36,744 nucleotides of DNA, from positions 1 to 36,744 of the forward strand of contig MNJC01000071.1 of the NCBI GenBank assembly GCA_001920085.1, in the 5' to 3' direction. The notes below the pieces were generated by a model that did no database searches, was not told the origin of the DNA, and was given only the letters and a program-made list of their open reading frames with translations. Within the stretch, counting starts at the first letter, position 1. Each line of letters begins with the position of its first letter. This DNA is from Actinobacteria bacterium 13_1_20CM_4_69_9. GTDB lineage: Bacteria > Actinomycetota > Thermoleophilia > Gaiellales > Gaiellaceae. A program made the position numbers and the translations under genes. Shown piece by piece: positions 6,167-14,054 of the stretch.

Positions 6167-8409
6167 CGACCGCCGGCGCCGCCACCTGGGACGACCTGCT
6201 CGACGGCGAGGAACTCGCACACGTCGAGACGGTCCCGGCGACGGACGCACGCATCGCGCCGCTACCGGAGGACCTGCACCCGCGGCTCCGCGAGATCCTG
6301 CCGTTCGACGGCTTGTACGAGCATCAACGCGCTGCGTGGGACGCAGCGGCAAGCGGCGAGCACCTGATCCTCGCGACGGGGACGGCGTCCGGAAAATCCC
6401 TCGCGTTCAACCTGCCGGTGCTCGACGCGATCGCTCGCAACCCCAAGGACCGCGCGCTCTACCTTTACCCGACCAAGGCGCTCGCGCAGGACCAGGCACG
6501 GGCGCTCGGAGAGCTGCGAGCGCCGAACGTCCGCGCCGCGATCTACGACGGCGACACGCCCGGCGAGCGCCGCTCGCAGATCCGCCGCTGGGCGAACCTC
6601 ATCCTCACGAACCCCGACATGCTGCACGTCGGCGTGCTGCCGCACCACGACCGTTGGGCGGACGTCCTGCACAACCTGCGCTACATCGTCGTCGACGAGG
6701 CACACGTGTACCGAGGCGTGTTCGGCTCCCACGTCGGCAACGTGCTGCGGCGCCTGCGGAGGCTCGCCGGTGTGTACGGCGCCGAGCCGCAGTTGCTCTT
6801 CGCATCCGCGACGATCGCGAATCCCGGGGAGCTCGCCGCAGCGCTCGGCGGCGTCGACGCGACGGTCGTCGACCGCGACGCCGCGCCGCGAGCGGAGCGG
6901 ACGATCGCCCTGTGGAACCCGGAGCTGCTCGACGCCGAGCTCGGACTGCGCGCGAGCCCCCTCGGCGAGGCATCGCGACTGATGGCAGCCCTCACGACGC
7001 GCGGCCTCCGCACGATCTGCTTTGCCAAGAGCCGCAAGGCGGCCGAGCTGATCCACAAGTTCACCGTCGACCGGGTCGACAGCGCGACGGGAAAGCGGCT
7101 CGCACCGTACCGCGCCGGGTATACGCCGATTCAGCGACGCGAGATCGAGCGGCGGCTGGTCGAGGGCGAGCTGCTCGGCGTCTCGGCAACGGATGCGCTC
7201 GAGCTCGGCATCGACATCGGTCTGCTCGACTGCGCCATCTCCGTCGGCTTTCCGGGAACCGTCGCGTCCCTACGTCAGCAATGGGGACGCGCAGGTCGTC
7301 GCGGGCACGGCCTCGCGGTACTGATCGCGAGCGAGGACGCTCTCGACCAGTACTTCATGCGCGAGCCGGCGATGCTCCTCGAGCGCCGCGTCGAGGCCGC
7401 GATCCTCGACCATGCGAACCCGCGCGTCCTCGACGGCCACGTGCGCGCGGCGGCGTTCGAGGCACCCGTCGACGACGCCGACCGAGCGACGCTCGGCGAC
7501 GAGGCGCTCGAGCGCGCGGCCCTGCTCCCCGACCTGAAGCACACGAAGAGCGGCTACGTCTGGGCGGGTCGCGACTATCCCGCCGGGCGGTTCGGCCTGC
7601 GTTCGACGACGCCCGACACGTTCACGGTCGTGGAGGCGCAGAGCGGGACGGTGCTCGGGCTCGTCGAGCGCGAGCGCGCCTACTCGACAGTGCACGAGGG
7701 CGCGATCTACCTCCATCTCGGCGAGAGCTACCTCGTGCGCGAGCTCGACCTGCAGGCGCGCACCGCCGTCGTCACTCCGTACAGCGGCGACTACTACACG
7801 CAGGCGAAGAAGGACACGAACACGGCGATCGAGGAGACACTGCGCACGGAGCGACGCTGCGGCCTCGACCTCTCGTTCGGACGCATCTCCGTTACCGAGC
7901 AGGTGGTCGCCTACCAGAAGAAGTCGGTCCGCGACCAGTCGACGCTCGAAACGGTCGACCTCGACCTGCCGGAGACGAGCTTCGAGACGGAGGCGATCTG
8001 GTATCTGCCCGAGCGGGCGCAGCTCGACGGGCTCGAGAAAATGCCGACGCTGCTCGGGACGCTGCACGCGGCGGAGCATTCGATGATCGCGTTGCTGCCG
8101 CTCTGGGCGATGTGCGACCGCTGGGACATCGGCGGCCTCTCGACGAACGTCCACTTCCAGACGAACCGGCCGACGGTGTTCATCTACGACGGGCACGCCG
8201 GCGGCGTCGGGATCACCGAGCGCGGCTTCAACGCCTTCGAGGGGTGGGTCTCGGATACGGCGCGGATGCTCGAAGGCTGTCCGTGCAACGACGGGTGCCC
8301 GTCGTGCGTGCAGAGCCCGAAGTGCGGCAACCTGAACGAGATGCTCGACAAAGGCGGGGCGCTGACCCTTTTGCGTCGGCTGGTGGCGGCATCGACATCC
8401 GCGACCTGA
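6163..8409 (+). CDS. DEAD/DEAH-box helicase with DUF1998 domain (MrfA/YprA-like)
   Basis: Superfamily 2 helicase of 748 aa. N-terminal motor: HQRAAWDAAASGEHLILATGTASGKS (Q-motif region and Walker A), YLYPTKALAQDQ (Ia), LTNPDMLH, the Walker B VVDEAHVYRGVFGSH, and LFASATIANP (III). C-terminal RecA lobe: GVSATDALELGIDIG and QQWGRAGRRGHG (VI). The DUF1998 tail carries a four-cysteine cluster, CPCNDGCPSCVQSPKCGN, a likely zinc site. Relatives such as Bacillus MrfA act in mitomycin-type DNA repair with MrfB. No MrfB nuclease is adjacent, so the role here is by family only. The GTG at 6163 overlaps the VOC stop (GTGA). A longer in-frame ATG at 6094 is unlikely because it would lie deep inside VOC. 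Confidence 0.92.
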   Translation: MTTAGAATWDDLLDGEELAHVETVPATDARIAPLPEDLHPRLREILPFDGLYEHQRAAWDAAASGEHLILATGTASGKSLAFNLPVLDAIARNPKDRALYLYPTKALAQDQARALGELRAPNVRAAIYDGDTPGERRSQIRRWANLILTNPDMLHVGVLPHHDRWADVLHNLRYIVVDEAHVYRGVFGSHVGNVLRRLRRLAGVYGAEPQLLFASATIANPGELAAALGGVDATVVDRDAAPRAERTIALWNPELLDAELGLRASPLGEASRLMAALTTRGLRTICFAKSRKAAELIHKFTVDRVDSATGKRLAPYRAGYTPIQRREIERRLVEGELLGVSATDALELGIDIGLLDCAISVGFPGTVASLRQQWGRAGRRGHGLAVLIASEDALDQYFMREPAMLLERRVEAAILDHANPRVLDGHVRAAAFEAPVDDADRATLGDEALERAALLPDLKHTKSGYVWAGRDYPAGRFGLRSTTPDTFTVVEAQSGTVLGLVERERAYSTVHEGAIYLHLGESYLVRELDLQARTAVVTPYSGDYYTQAKKDTNTAIEETLRTERRCGLDLSFGRISVTEQVVAYQKKSVRDQSTLETVDLDLPETSFETEAIWYLPERAQLDGLEKMPTLLGTLHAAEHSMIALLPLWAMCDRWDIGGLSTNVHFQTNRPTVFIYDGHAGGVGITERGFNAFEGWVSDTARMLEGCPCNDGCPSCVQSPKCGNLNEMLDKGGALTLLRRLVAASTSAT

Positions 8410-8828
8410 GGGACGCCGAAGTCGACCGGATCGGCGACCGGCTGCCGCTCTCCCGGTTCCCGGGTCACCAGACCTACCTGGTCGCGTGGGACGGCGACGA
8501 GCCGGTCGCGCAGGCGCACATCGCCTGGGTGCGCACGATGCTCGGCGTGCCGGAGGCCCAGGACGTCTTCGTTCGGGAGGAGCGCCGGCGCGAAGGCATC
8601 GGCGAAGCGGTGATGCTGGCGGTGGAGCGCGCCGTCACCGGCCGCGGCCACCGGCAGGTCAGCTTGAGCTACGGGATCGCGAACACGGCCGCGCGGAGGT
8701 TCTACAAACGCCTTGGCTACCGCCACGCCGGCATCGAGCCGCAGCGCGTTCAGGGCACGATCATCGTGCGCAGCGGCCCGCTCGAGGTAGACGACACGCT
8801 GATCTATCTCGTCAAGGACCTCGCGTGA
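8391..8828 (+). CDS. GNAT-family N-acetyltransferase with unclear, non-canonical start
   Basis: GCN5-related acetyltransferase, about 145 aa. The opening IDIRDLRDAEVDRIG matches beta-1/alpha-1 of GNAT proteins. VPEAQDVFVREERRREGIGEAVM is the beta-4/alpha-3 acetyl-CoA loop (R-x-x-G-I/G) and NTAARRFYKRLGYRHAG is motif B. The substrate is unknown. No ATG, GTG or TTG exists in frame near the start. Options are ATC 8391, CTG 8406 (which forms a CTGA overlap with the helicase stop, but loses beta-1), or GTG 8322, 87 bp inside the helicase gene. I give the extent of family-like sequence (8391) rather than a proven start. Confidence 0.75.
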   Translation: MDIRDLRDAEVDRIGDRLPLSRFPGHQTYLVAWDGDEPVAQAHIAWVRTMLGVPEAQDVFVREERRREGIGEAVMLAVERAVTGRGHRQVSLSYGIANTAARRFYKRLGYRHAGIEPQRVQGTIIVRSGPLEVDDTLIYLVKDLA

Positions 8829-8862
8829 AGGTCACGCCGTCGACATCCGGCATGTGACGAGT

Positions 8863-8868
8863 TAGCGT
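8863..8868 (+). promoter_or_regulatory. -10 box of a leaderless promoter for the secreted DMFase-like gene
   Basis: TAGCGT is followed by CCGGGGC (7 nt) and GTG 8876. It lies in the 47-bp gap after the GNAT gene and matches the spacing seen at several other starts in the window. Confidence 0.5.
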
Positions 8869-8875
8869 CCGGGGC

Positions 8876-10513
8876 GTGGGTCTCGCAGCCGTCGTGGCTG
8901 CGGCAGCCGTCGCCGCAGCGTCGGGCCCGAACCCGATCCAGGCCGAGAACGCCCTGGGCGGGAGCCAGCCGTCCGCCTGGTTGCAACCGGCCGTGCCGCC
9001 CACGGCGATCGAAGGCTGGTCGTCGGAGATCAGTGTGCTCCCGGGCGAGCAGGTCCACCTGCACGTCAGCACGGACGACGGCGACCGGTACCGGGTGGAG
9101 ATCTACCGCCTTGGCTGGTACGGCGGGCTCGGCGCCCGGCTCTACCTCTGTCTTCCGAGCTGCGGCGGAGACGAGGAGGGGCACAAGTACGGCGCGACCG
9201 TGCAGTCCGGCTTGATCCGCGCCGACTGGCCCGTCACCGATGCCCTCACGGTGCCTGCGAACTGGGTCAGCGGCTACTACTACGCGCTGCTGCGCCTGAC
9301 CGACGCCGGCGACGAGACCGACAGCCGGGGTTACGTGCCGTTCATCGTGCGTGCACCGCCGACGCGCCACGCGCAGATGCTCGTGCAGGTCCCGGTCAAC
9401 ACCTGGCAGGCATACAACCCGTGGGGCGGCAAGAGCCTCTATCCGTTCGACAGCACCGATCTGGCTCCGGCGCAGCGCGTCTCCTTCGATCGGCCACTCG
9501 CGTTCTCGGCCCAGGGACCGTTCGACTGGGAGTACAACCTGGTGCGGTTCCTCGAGCGCGAGGGATACGACGTCTCGTACCAGACCGACCTCGACACCGA
9601 CGCACATCCCGAGAGCCTGCTCGAGCACCGGCTCGTGATCGTCGCCGGGCACGACGAGTACTGGACGAAGGGAATGCGGGATGCGTTCAACGCCGCGCGC
9701 GCCGCGGGAACGAATCTGGCGTTCACAGGCTCGAACGCCGGCTACTGGCAGGTGCGATACGAGAACAACCGCCGCACGATCCGCTTCCGCGCGCTGACAC
9801 CGCCCCGGCCCGAGTGCGCGCTGATGGGCGTGATGTTCCTGCGGCTGCGCGAGCACGAGTCCGGGCCCGTGGATTACACGGTGCCGAATGCAGCCTCGAC
9901 GGATCCGTGGTTTCGCAACACGGGCTTCAACCCCGGCGACAAGGTGCTCGACGTCGTCGGCAACGAGTGGGACTCGCTGCCCGACCCGCCTCCGCCGCCA
10001 AGCTGCGTCAAGCCGCAGCTGAAGGTGCTGTTTCACTTCGAGGGCCAGCCGGCGAACGCCGACGCGGTCCGATACACGGCGACGTCCGGCGCGCGCGTGT
10101 TTGCCGGCGGGGCGCAGCAGCTCTCGTGGTCGCTCGACATCTTCAACCTCACGCGTTTCGGGCGCACGCTTCCTCCCGACACCCGGCTGCAGCAGTTCAT
10201 GCGCAACGCGCTCGACGATCTCGGACGCCCCGCCAAGCCGACGTCGATCGACGTCGCCGTGCAGGGGCACACGGTCACCTTGAAGGTCCAGGGTCACGCA
10301 GACACGCGCGTGAAGTTCCAGAGCTTCAAGCACGCCGGCGTCGGAAGCTTCACGCTCGACTCCGCCGGCGTCAGCCCGCTTTGCAAGAACAAGACCGGCA
10401 ACTGCATCATCAGGAACGTCGCTCCCGGCACGTATCGCTACGCCGCGGTGAGCGTCGACGAGTGGACGCGGTCGACGCCGATCTTCACCGCCAAGGTCGT
10501 CGTCCCGACGTGA
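8876..10513 (+). CDS. secreted N,N-dimethylformamidase beta-subunit-like protein
   Basis: Protein of 545 aa resembling the C-terminal domain family of the N,N-dimethylformamidase large subunit, a glutamine-amidotransferase-like fold. A hydrophobic Ala/Val N-terminus (MGLAAVVAAAAVAAASG) suggests export, although it lacks a clear positive n-region. An N-terminal beta domain (VLPGEQVHLHVSTDDGDRYRVEIYRLGWYGG) precedes the core segments WEYNLVRFLEREGYDVSYQTD, VIVAGHDEYWTKGMRDAF, NLAFTGSNAGYWQVRYE and VVGNEWDS. A C-terminal Ig-like tail contains CKNKTGNC. Six cysteines fit disulfides in an exported protein. Real DMFases are cytoplasmic iron enzymes, so activity on dimethylformamide should not be assumed. 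It overlaps the next gene by 4 bp (GTGA). Confidence 0.8.
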   Translation: MGLAAVVAAAAVAAASGPNPIQAENALGGSQPSAWLQPAVPPTAIEGWSSEISVLPGEQVHLHVSTDDGDRYRVEIYRLGWYGGLGARLYLCLPSCGGDEEGHKYGATVQSGLIRADWPVTDALTVPANWVSGYYYALLRLTDAGDETDSRGYVPFIVRAPPTRHAQMLVQVPVNTWQAYNPWGGKSLYPFDSTDLAPAQRVSFDRPLAFSAQGPFDWEYNLVRFLEREGYDVSYQTDLDTDAHPESLLEHRLVIVAGHDEYWTKGMRDAFNAARAAGTNLAFTGSNAGYWQVRYENNRRTIRFRALTPPRPECALMGVMFLRLREHESGPVDYTVPNAASTDPWFRNTGFNPGDKVLDVVGNEWDSLPDPPPPPSCVKPQLKVLFHFEGQPANADAVRYTATSGARVFAGGAQQLSWSLDIFNLTRFGRTLPPDTRLQQFMRNALDDLGRPAKPTSIDVAVQGHTVTLKVQGHADTRVKFQSFKHAGVGSFTLDSAGVSPLCKNKTGNCIIRNVAPGTYRYAAVSVDEWTRSTPIFTAKVVVPT

Positions 10514-12078
10514 CGCGCCGCGTCGTGCTCGTGCTCGTCGGCGCGCTGGCGCTCGTGCAGGCTGCCGGTTCGGCGCCGGCGTGGCAGACGCCGGCCCGCC
10601 TGTCGCCGTCGGATCGGGCGCTCGGCCCGGAGCTGGGAGTCAACCCCGCCGGAGATGCGGTCGTGGTGTGGGACCACGAACAGGGCAGCGACTGCCCGAC
10701 GCAGCCCGCGTCGCTTTCGTGCATCCACATCGTCGAGGCGGCGAGCCGCTCGCACGGCGCAACGGCGTGGCAGCCGCCGGTCGAAGTGGCGCGGCCCGGC
10801 ATCGGCGCCGCCCCGAAAGTCGCGCTCGACGCGAACGGCGCCGCCGCCATCATCTGGGTGCACGACATCGGCGAGCGGCGCGTCCTCCAGGCGACGATCC
10901 GGCCGCCCGGAGCGGCGGCCTGGCCGAACGCCAACGACCTCTCGGGCACGCCGTTTCGGATTCAGAACCACCAGGTCGGCATGGACGCGAGTGGCAACGC
11001 CGTCACGGTCTGGGCGCAGCGCGACGACGCAGACCACTTCTACGTCGTCGGCGACCTCCGCCCGGCCGCAGGCGGTTTCTGGCTCGCTCCTGTCGCCCTC
11101 TCGAGCCCCGGCTCGAATGCAACGAGCGGCCCGAGCCTCGCGCTGCTCCCGAACGGAGAAGCCCTGGCCGCCTGGATCGACGGCGGCGCCGTGCGGGTCG
11201 CCCGCGGGCAGGCCGCAGCGGGCACGTGGGATCCGACGCTCACGCCCGCCACCGGGGGCGTCGGCGGCGACACGGACGTGGACGTCGCGATGAACGCGGG
11301 CGGTGACGCGGTCCTCGCGTGGTCCTGGCGTCGCAGCGCGACGGGCCCGGCAATCGGGCAGGCCGCGTTCAGGCCGGGCGGCGGGAACTGGGGGGCAGCG
11401 GTCGACCTGGGGACGGCCGGTACAGGGCACAGCCGTGTCCAGGCAGCGATCAACGACACCGGCGCCGCCGCCGTGGTTTGGCTGGACGGGACCGCGCTAC
11501 GCGGCGAAGGGCGCGCGCGCAGCACGGGCGCCTGGTCGCCTGCGACGACCATCGCCACGAACGTCGCGGACGCCGGCGCCCGCCTCGCCATGAGCCCGGC
11601 CGGTAACGCCGTCGCAGTCTGGGCCAACAAGGCGACCGGTGCGATCCGCGCCGCGATCCGGCCCGCGGGCGCCGCATGGCAGGCGCCCGTACGCATCTCG
11701 TCGCCGGGCAGCTCCGAGCCACGCGTCGCGCTCGACGCGGCAAGCAGAGCGATCGCCGTGTGGAACCGGACGGCGGCTGCACCCGTCGTGCTCGCGGAGG
11801 CTGCCGACCTCAGCGCGAACGGCCCGGTGCTGACGGCCGTGACGGTGCCGGCGACGGCCCGGGCCGGCACGACGGTGGCCTTCGCGCTCGCCCGCCGCCC
11901 ATGGGCGTCCCCGCTCGCGGGCGCACCGCTCTGGCACTTCGGCGACGGCAAGAACGCCACCGGCACGCACGTGGCACACGTCTATCAGGCGACAGGCACC
12001 TTCACGGTCACCGTCTCGCAGAGCGACGCGACCGGCGCCAAGTCGACGGCCGTCCGCCACATCTCCGTTCACTCGTAG
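10510..12078 (+). CDS. secreted eight-repeat protein with C-terminal PKD domain
   Basis: Exported protein of 522 aa from the GTG in the GTGA overlap. The signal peptide is VTRRVVLVLVGALALVQAAGSAPA. The body holds eight copies of a motif with consensus x-x-x-G-x-A-x-x-x-W about every 55-65 residues: GDAVVVW, AAAIIWV, NAVTVW, EALAAW, GDAVLAW, AAAVVW, NAVAVW, RAIAVW. This pattern suggests a beta-propeller or solenoid; the fold is my inference. A PKD domain closes the protein (LWHFGDGKNATGTHVAHVY, then TFTVTVSQSDATGAKS). No catalytic motif is visible. Coupling to the DMFase-like gene suggests both are secreted together at the cell surface. Confidence 0.78.
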   Translation: MTRRVVLVLVGALALVQAAGSAPAWQTPARLSPSDRALGPELGVNPAGDAVVVWDHEQGSDCPTQPASLSCIHIVEAASRSHGATAWQPPVEVARPGIGAAPKVALDANGAAAIIWVHDIGERRVLQATIRPPGAAAWPNANDLSGTPFRIQNHQVGMDASGNAVTVWAQRDDADHFYVVGDLRPAAGGFWLAPVALSSPGSNATSGPSLALLPNGEALAAWIDGGAVRVARGQAAAGTWDPTLTPATGGVGGDTDVDVAMNAGGDAVLAWSWRRSATGPAIGQAAFRPGGGNWGAAVDLGTAGTGHSRVQAAINDTGAAAVVWLDGTALRGEGRARSTGAWSPATTIATNVADAGARLAMSPAGNAVAVWANKATGAIRAAIRPAGAAWQAPVRISSPGSSEPRVALDAASRAIAVWNRTAAAPVVLAEAADLSANGPVLTAVTVPATARAGTTVAFALARRPWASPLAGAPLWHFGDGKNATGTHVAHVYQATGTFTVTVSQSDATGAKSTAVRHISVHS

Positions 12079-12084
12079 GCGCAT

Positions 12085-12117
12085 GTCGATTCAGGCCGCC
12101 CCCGTTCGTCGTACTCT
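12085..12117 (+). promoter_or_regulatory. candidate ECF42-type promoter of the DGPF-DGPF-sigma operon
   Basis: TGTCGA (12085-12090), 16 nt, then CGTC (12107-12110). From memory, the motif reported for ECF42 sigma factors is TGTCGA at -35 with CG(A/T)C at -10, so this fits autoregulation by the sigma factor encoded two genes downstream. A housekeeping-like TACTCT (12112-12117) overlaps the same stretch and is the alternative. An ideal AGGAGG (12130-12135) lies 6 nt before GTG 12142, so this transcript, unlike several neighbours, has a leader. Confidence 0.62.
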
Positions 12118-12141
12118 CGACAGCGACGAAGGAGGCAAGGA

Positions 12142-12489
12142 GTGAAGGTCTTGGTCCTCATCTACGGCGACGAAGAGAAGTGGGATGCGCTCACCCCCGA
12201 GGAGGCCGAGGACGTGCACACCCACCACCGCGCTTTCGCGGCGGTCGCCGCGGCGAAGCTCGTGAACGGCGCCGAGCTCGCCGCGACACAGACAGCGACG
12301 ACGGTTCGGGTGCGCGACGGCCAGACAGTCGTGACGGACGGCCCGTTCGCGGAAACGAAGGAAGTCCTCGGCGGCTTCTACCTGCTCGACTGCAACGACC
12401 TCGAGGAAGCGGCCGAGCTCTCGTCACAGTTGATCGAGGCACGCACCGGCGCGATCGAGCTGCGTGCGGGCCGGGAGGAGGCAGCATGA
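12142..12489 (+). CDS. DGPF/YCII-related protein, first of a pair
   Basis: Small ferredoxin-like YCII/DGPF domain protein, 115 aa, with the diagnostic VVTDGPFAETKEVLGGFYLLDC segment in its second half. GTG start behind a consensus AGGAGG. DGPF proteins are almost always linked to ECF42-type sigma factors; their biochemical role is not settled. The gene ends in an ATGA overlap with the second copy. The two copies share the VRDG-x-x-VVTDGPF core but differ elsewhere, so they are old paralogues rather than a fresh tandem duplication. Confidence 0.9.
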   Translation: MKVLVLIYGDEEKWDALTPEEAEDVHTHHRAFAAVAAAKLVNGAELAATQTATTVRVRDGQTVVTDGPFAETKEVLGGFYLLDCNDLEEAAELSSQLIEARTGAIELRAGREEAA

Positions 12490-12854
12490 AATACCTCCTC
12501 CTCCTGAACAACGCCGCGGAGCAGTGGGCCGAATGGCAACAGCTCAGCGCCGATGAGGCGCACGAGCGCCGCGAGCAGATGCTGCCGCGTTGGGCCGCGC
12601 TCATGGAGTGGATGGGCGAACAGGGCATCGAGGCGAGCGGCCTCGAGCTCGACGACCCGGCGAAGGCCCGCGTCGTCCGCGTTCGCGACGGCGAAACCGT
12701 CGTGACCGACGGGCCCTTCCTCGAGACGAAGGAAGTCCTGGGCGGCTACTTCCTCGCCGACTGCAAGGACCTTGACGCCGCAATCGAGCTGGCGCAGCGG
12801 GTACCGCTCGTCGGCAGCGGGTCGGTGGAGATACGGCCGGTCGTGACGCACTGA
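12486..12854 (+). CDS. DGPF/YCII-related protein, second of a pair
   Basis: Second DGPF protein, 122 aa, starting MKYLLLLNNAAEQWAEW and carrying VVTDGPFLETKEVLGGYFLADC. The ATG lies in an ATGA overlap with the first copy, and the gene ends in a CTGA overlap with the sigma gene, so all three are probably translated as one coupled unit. It may act as partner or sensor for the ECF42 sigma factor, which is inferred from the conserved linkage. Confidence 0.9.
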   Translation: MKYLLLLNNAAEQWAEWQQLSADEAHERREQMLPRWAALMEWMGEQGIEASGLELDDPAKARVVRVRDGETVVTDGPFLETKEVLGGYFLADCKDLDAAIELAQRVPLVGSGSVEIRPVVTH

Positions 12855-14044
12855 CGGTCGACGCGGTCTTCCGCGAGGAGTGGGGTCGTGCCGTGGCGAT
12901 CCTCATCCGCGTCCTCGGTGACTTCGAGCTCGCCGAGGACGCGGTGCAGGATGCGTTCACGACCGCGCTCGAACGCTGGCCGCGCGACGGCACTCCGCGC
13001 AATCCGGGCGCCTGGATCGTTGCCACGGCGCGCAACCGTGCGATCGACCGGATCCGGCGCGAGCGCACGCTCGCACGCAAGACGGAGCTGCTCGCCCGGC
13101 TCGAGGCGCTCCCCACCAACGAGGAGGACGACGTGAGCTCGATCCCCGACGACCGGCTCAGCCTCGTCTTCACCTGCTGCCACCCGGCACTCGCGACGGA
13201 CGCGCAGATCGCCTTGACGCTGCGCGAGGTCGCCGGACTACAGACGCAGGAGGTGGCGCGCGCCTTCCTCGTGCCGGAGGCGACCCTCGCGCAGCGACTG
13301 GTTCGAGCGAAGCGGAAGATTCGCGACGCCGGCATCCCGTTCCGCGTGCCGCCCGACCACCTGCTGCCGGAGCGCCTGCGCGCCGTGCTGGCCGTCCTCT
13401 ATCTCGTCTTCAACGAGGGCTATTCGGCGACGAGCGGCGAGGCGCTCACGCGGCGCGACCTCTGCGAGGAGGCAATTCGCCTGGCCAAGCTGCTCGCGGT
13501 GTTGATGCCCGACGAGGCCGAGGCGCTGGGCTTGCTCGCGCTGATGCTGCTGCAGGATTCCCGGCGCGACGCACGCACCGGTGGCGACGGGGAGCTCGTC
13601 CTGCTCGAGGACCAGGACCGAGAGCTGTGGGACCGCGAGCGCATCGACGAAGGGCTCCGCGTGCTCGACCGGGCACTCGCGCTGGGCTCGCCCGGCGCTT
13701 ACCAGCTGCAGGCCGCGATCGCCGCGCTGCACACGGAGCCGGAGACCGACTGGGCGCAGATCGCGGCGCTCTACGGGCAGCTCGCCCGGCAGACGGGGTC
13801 GCCGGTCGTCGAGCTGAATCGCGCGGTCGCCGTCGCGATGGCCGACGGCCCCGAGCACGGGCTCGCGCTGATGCGCGATCTACACCTGGACGAGTACCAC
13901 CTGTATCACGCCGCGCGAGCCGATCTCCTGCGCCGCCTCGCGCGCATCGACGAAGCCGCGGACGCATACCGGCGCGCACTCGAGCTTGCCCGGACGGAGC
14001 CCGAGCGCCGCTTCCTCGCCCGCCGGCTGGCCGAAATCTCGTAG
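12851..14044 (+). CDS. ECF42-type RNA polymerase sigma factor with C-terminal TPR-like extension
   Basis: Extracytoplasmic-function sigma factor of 397 aa. Region 2 covers DAVFREEWGRAVAILIRVLGDFELAEDAVQDAF and PGAWIVATARNRAIDRIRRE. Region 4 covers LRLSLVFTCCHPAL-like sequence (LSLVFTCCHPAL), TLREVAGLQTQEVARAFL and TLAQRLVRAKRKIR. A long helical C-terminal extension, ending LARTEPERRFLARRLAEIS, is typical of the ECF42 group and replaces an anti-sigma partner. The canonical start GTG 12893 would cut off the conserved AVFREEWGR, and no ATG/GTG/TTG exists between it and the upstream in-frame stop. CTG 12851 forms a CTGA overlap with the DGPF stop and is the best start. Confidence 0.9.
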   Translation: MTVDAVFREEWGRAVAILIRVLGDFELAEDAVQDAFTTALERWPRDGTPRNPGAWIVATARNRAIDRIRRERTLARKTELLARLEALPTNEEDDVSSIPDDRLSLVFTCCHPALATDAQIALTLREVAGLQTQEVARAFLVPEATLAQRLVRAKRKIRDAGIPFRVPPDHLLPERLRAVLAVLYLVFNEGYSATSGEALTRRDLCEEAIRLAKLLAVLMPDEAEALGLLALMLLQDSRRDARTGGDGELVLLEDQDRELWDRERIDEGLRVLDRALALGSPGAYQLQAAIAALHTEPETDWAQIAALYGQLARQTGSPVVELNRAVAVAMADGPEHGLALMRDLHLDEYHLYHAARADLLRRLARIDEAADAYRRALELARTEPERRFLARRLAEIS

Positions 14045-14047
14045 AAC
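14042..14047 (+). promoter_or_regulatory. possible -10 box for the NDH-2-like gene
   Basis: TAGAAC followed by 7 nt and ATG 14055. It matches TANNNT except for the last base. The TAG is also the stop codon of the sigma gene. It is weaker than the other leaderless boxes listed. Confidence 0.3.
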
Positions 14048-14054
14048 ACCCAGG

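Noticed and set aside
8360..8410. Programmed -1 frameshift fusing helicase and GNAT
   Set aside because: CCCTTTTG does not give a proper X-XXY-YYZ heptamer in the helicase frame, and no stimulatory structure was identified.
8804..10333. Long minus-strand open frame opposite the DMFase-like gene
   Set aside because: Arg/Val-rich translation without motifs, a typical GC-rich antisense shadow of a clearly conserved plus-strand protein.
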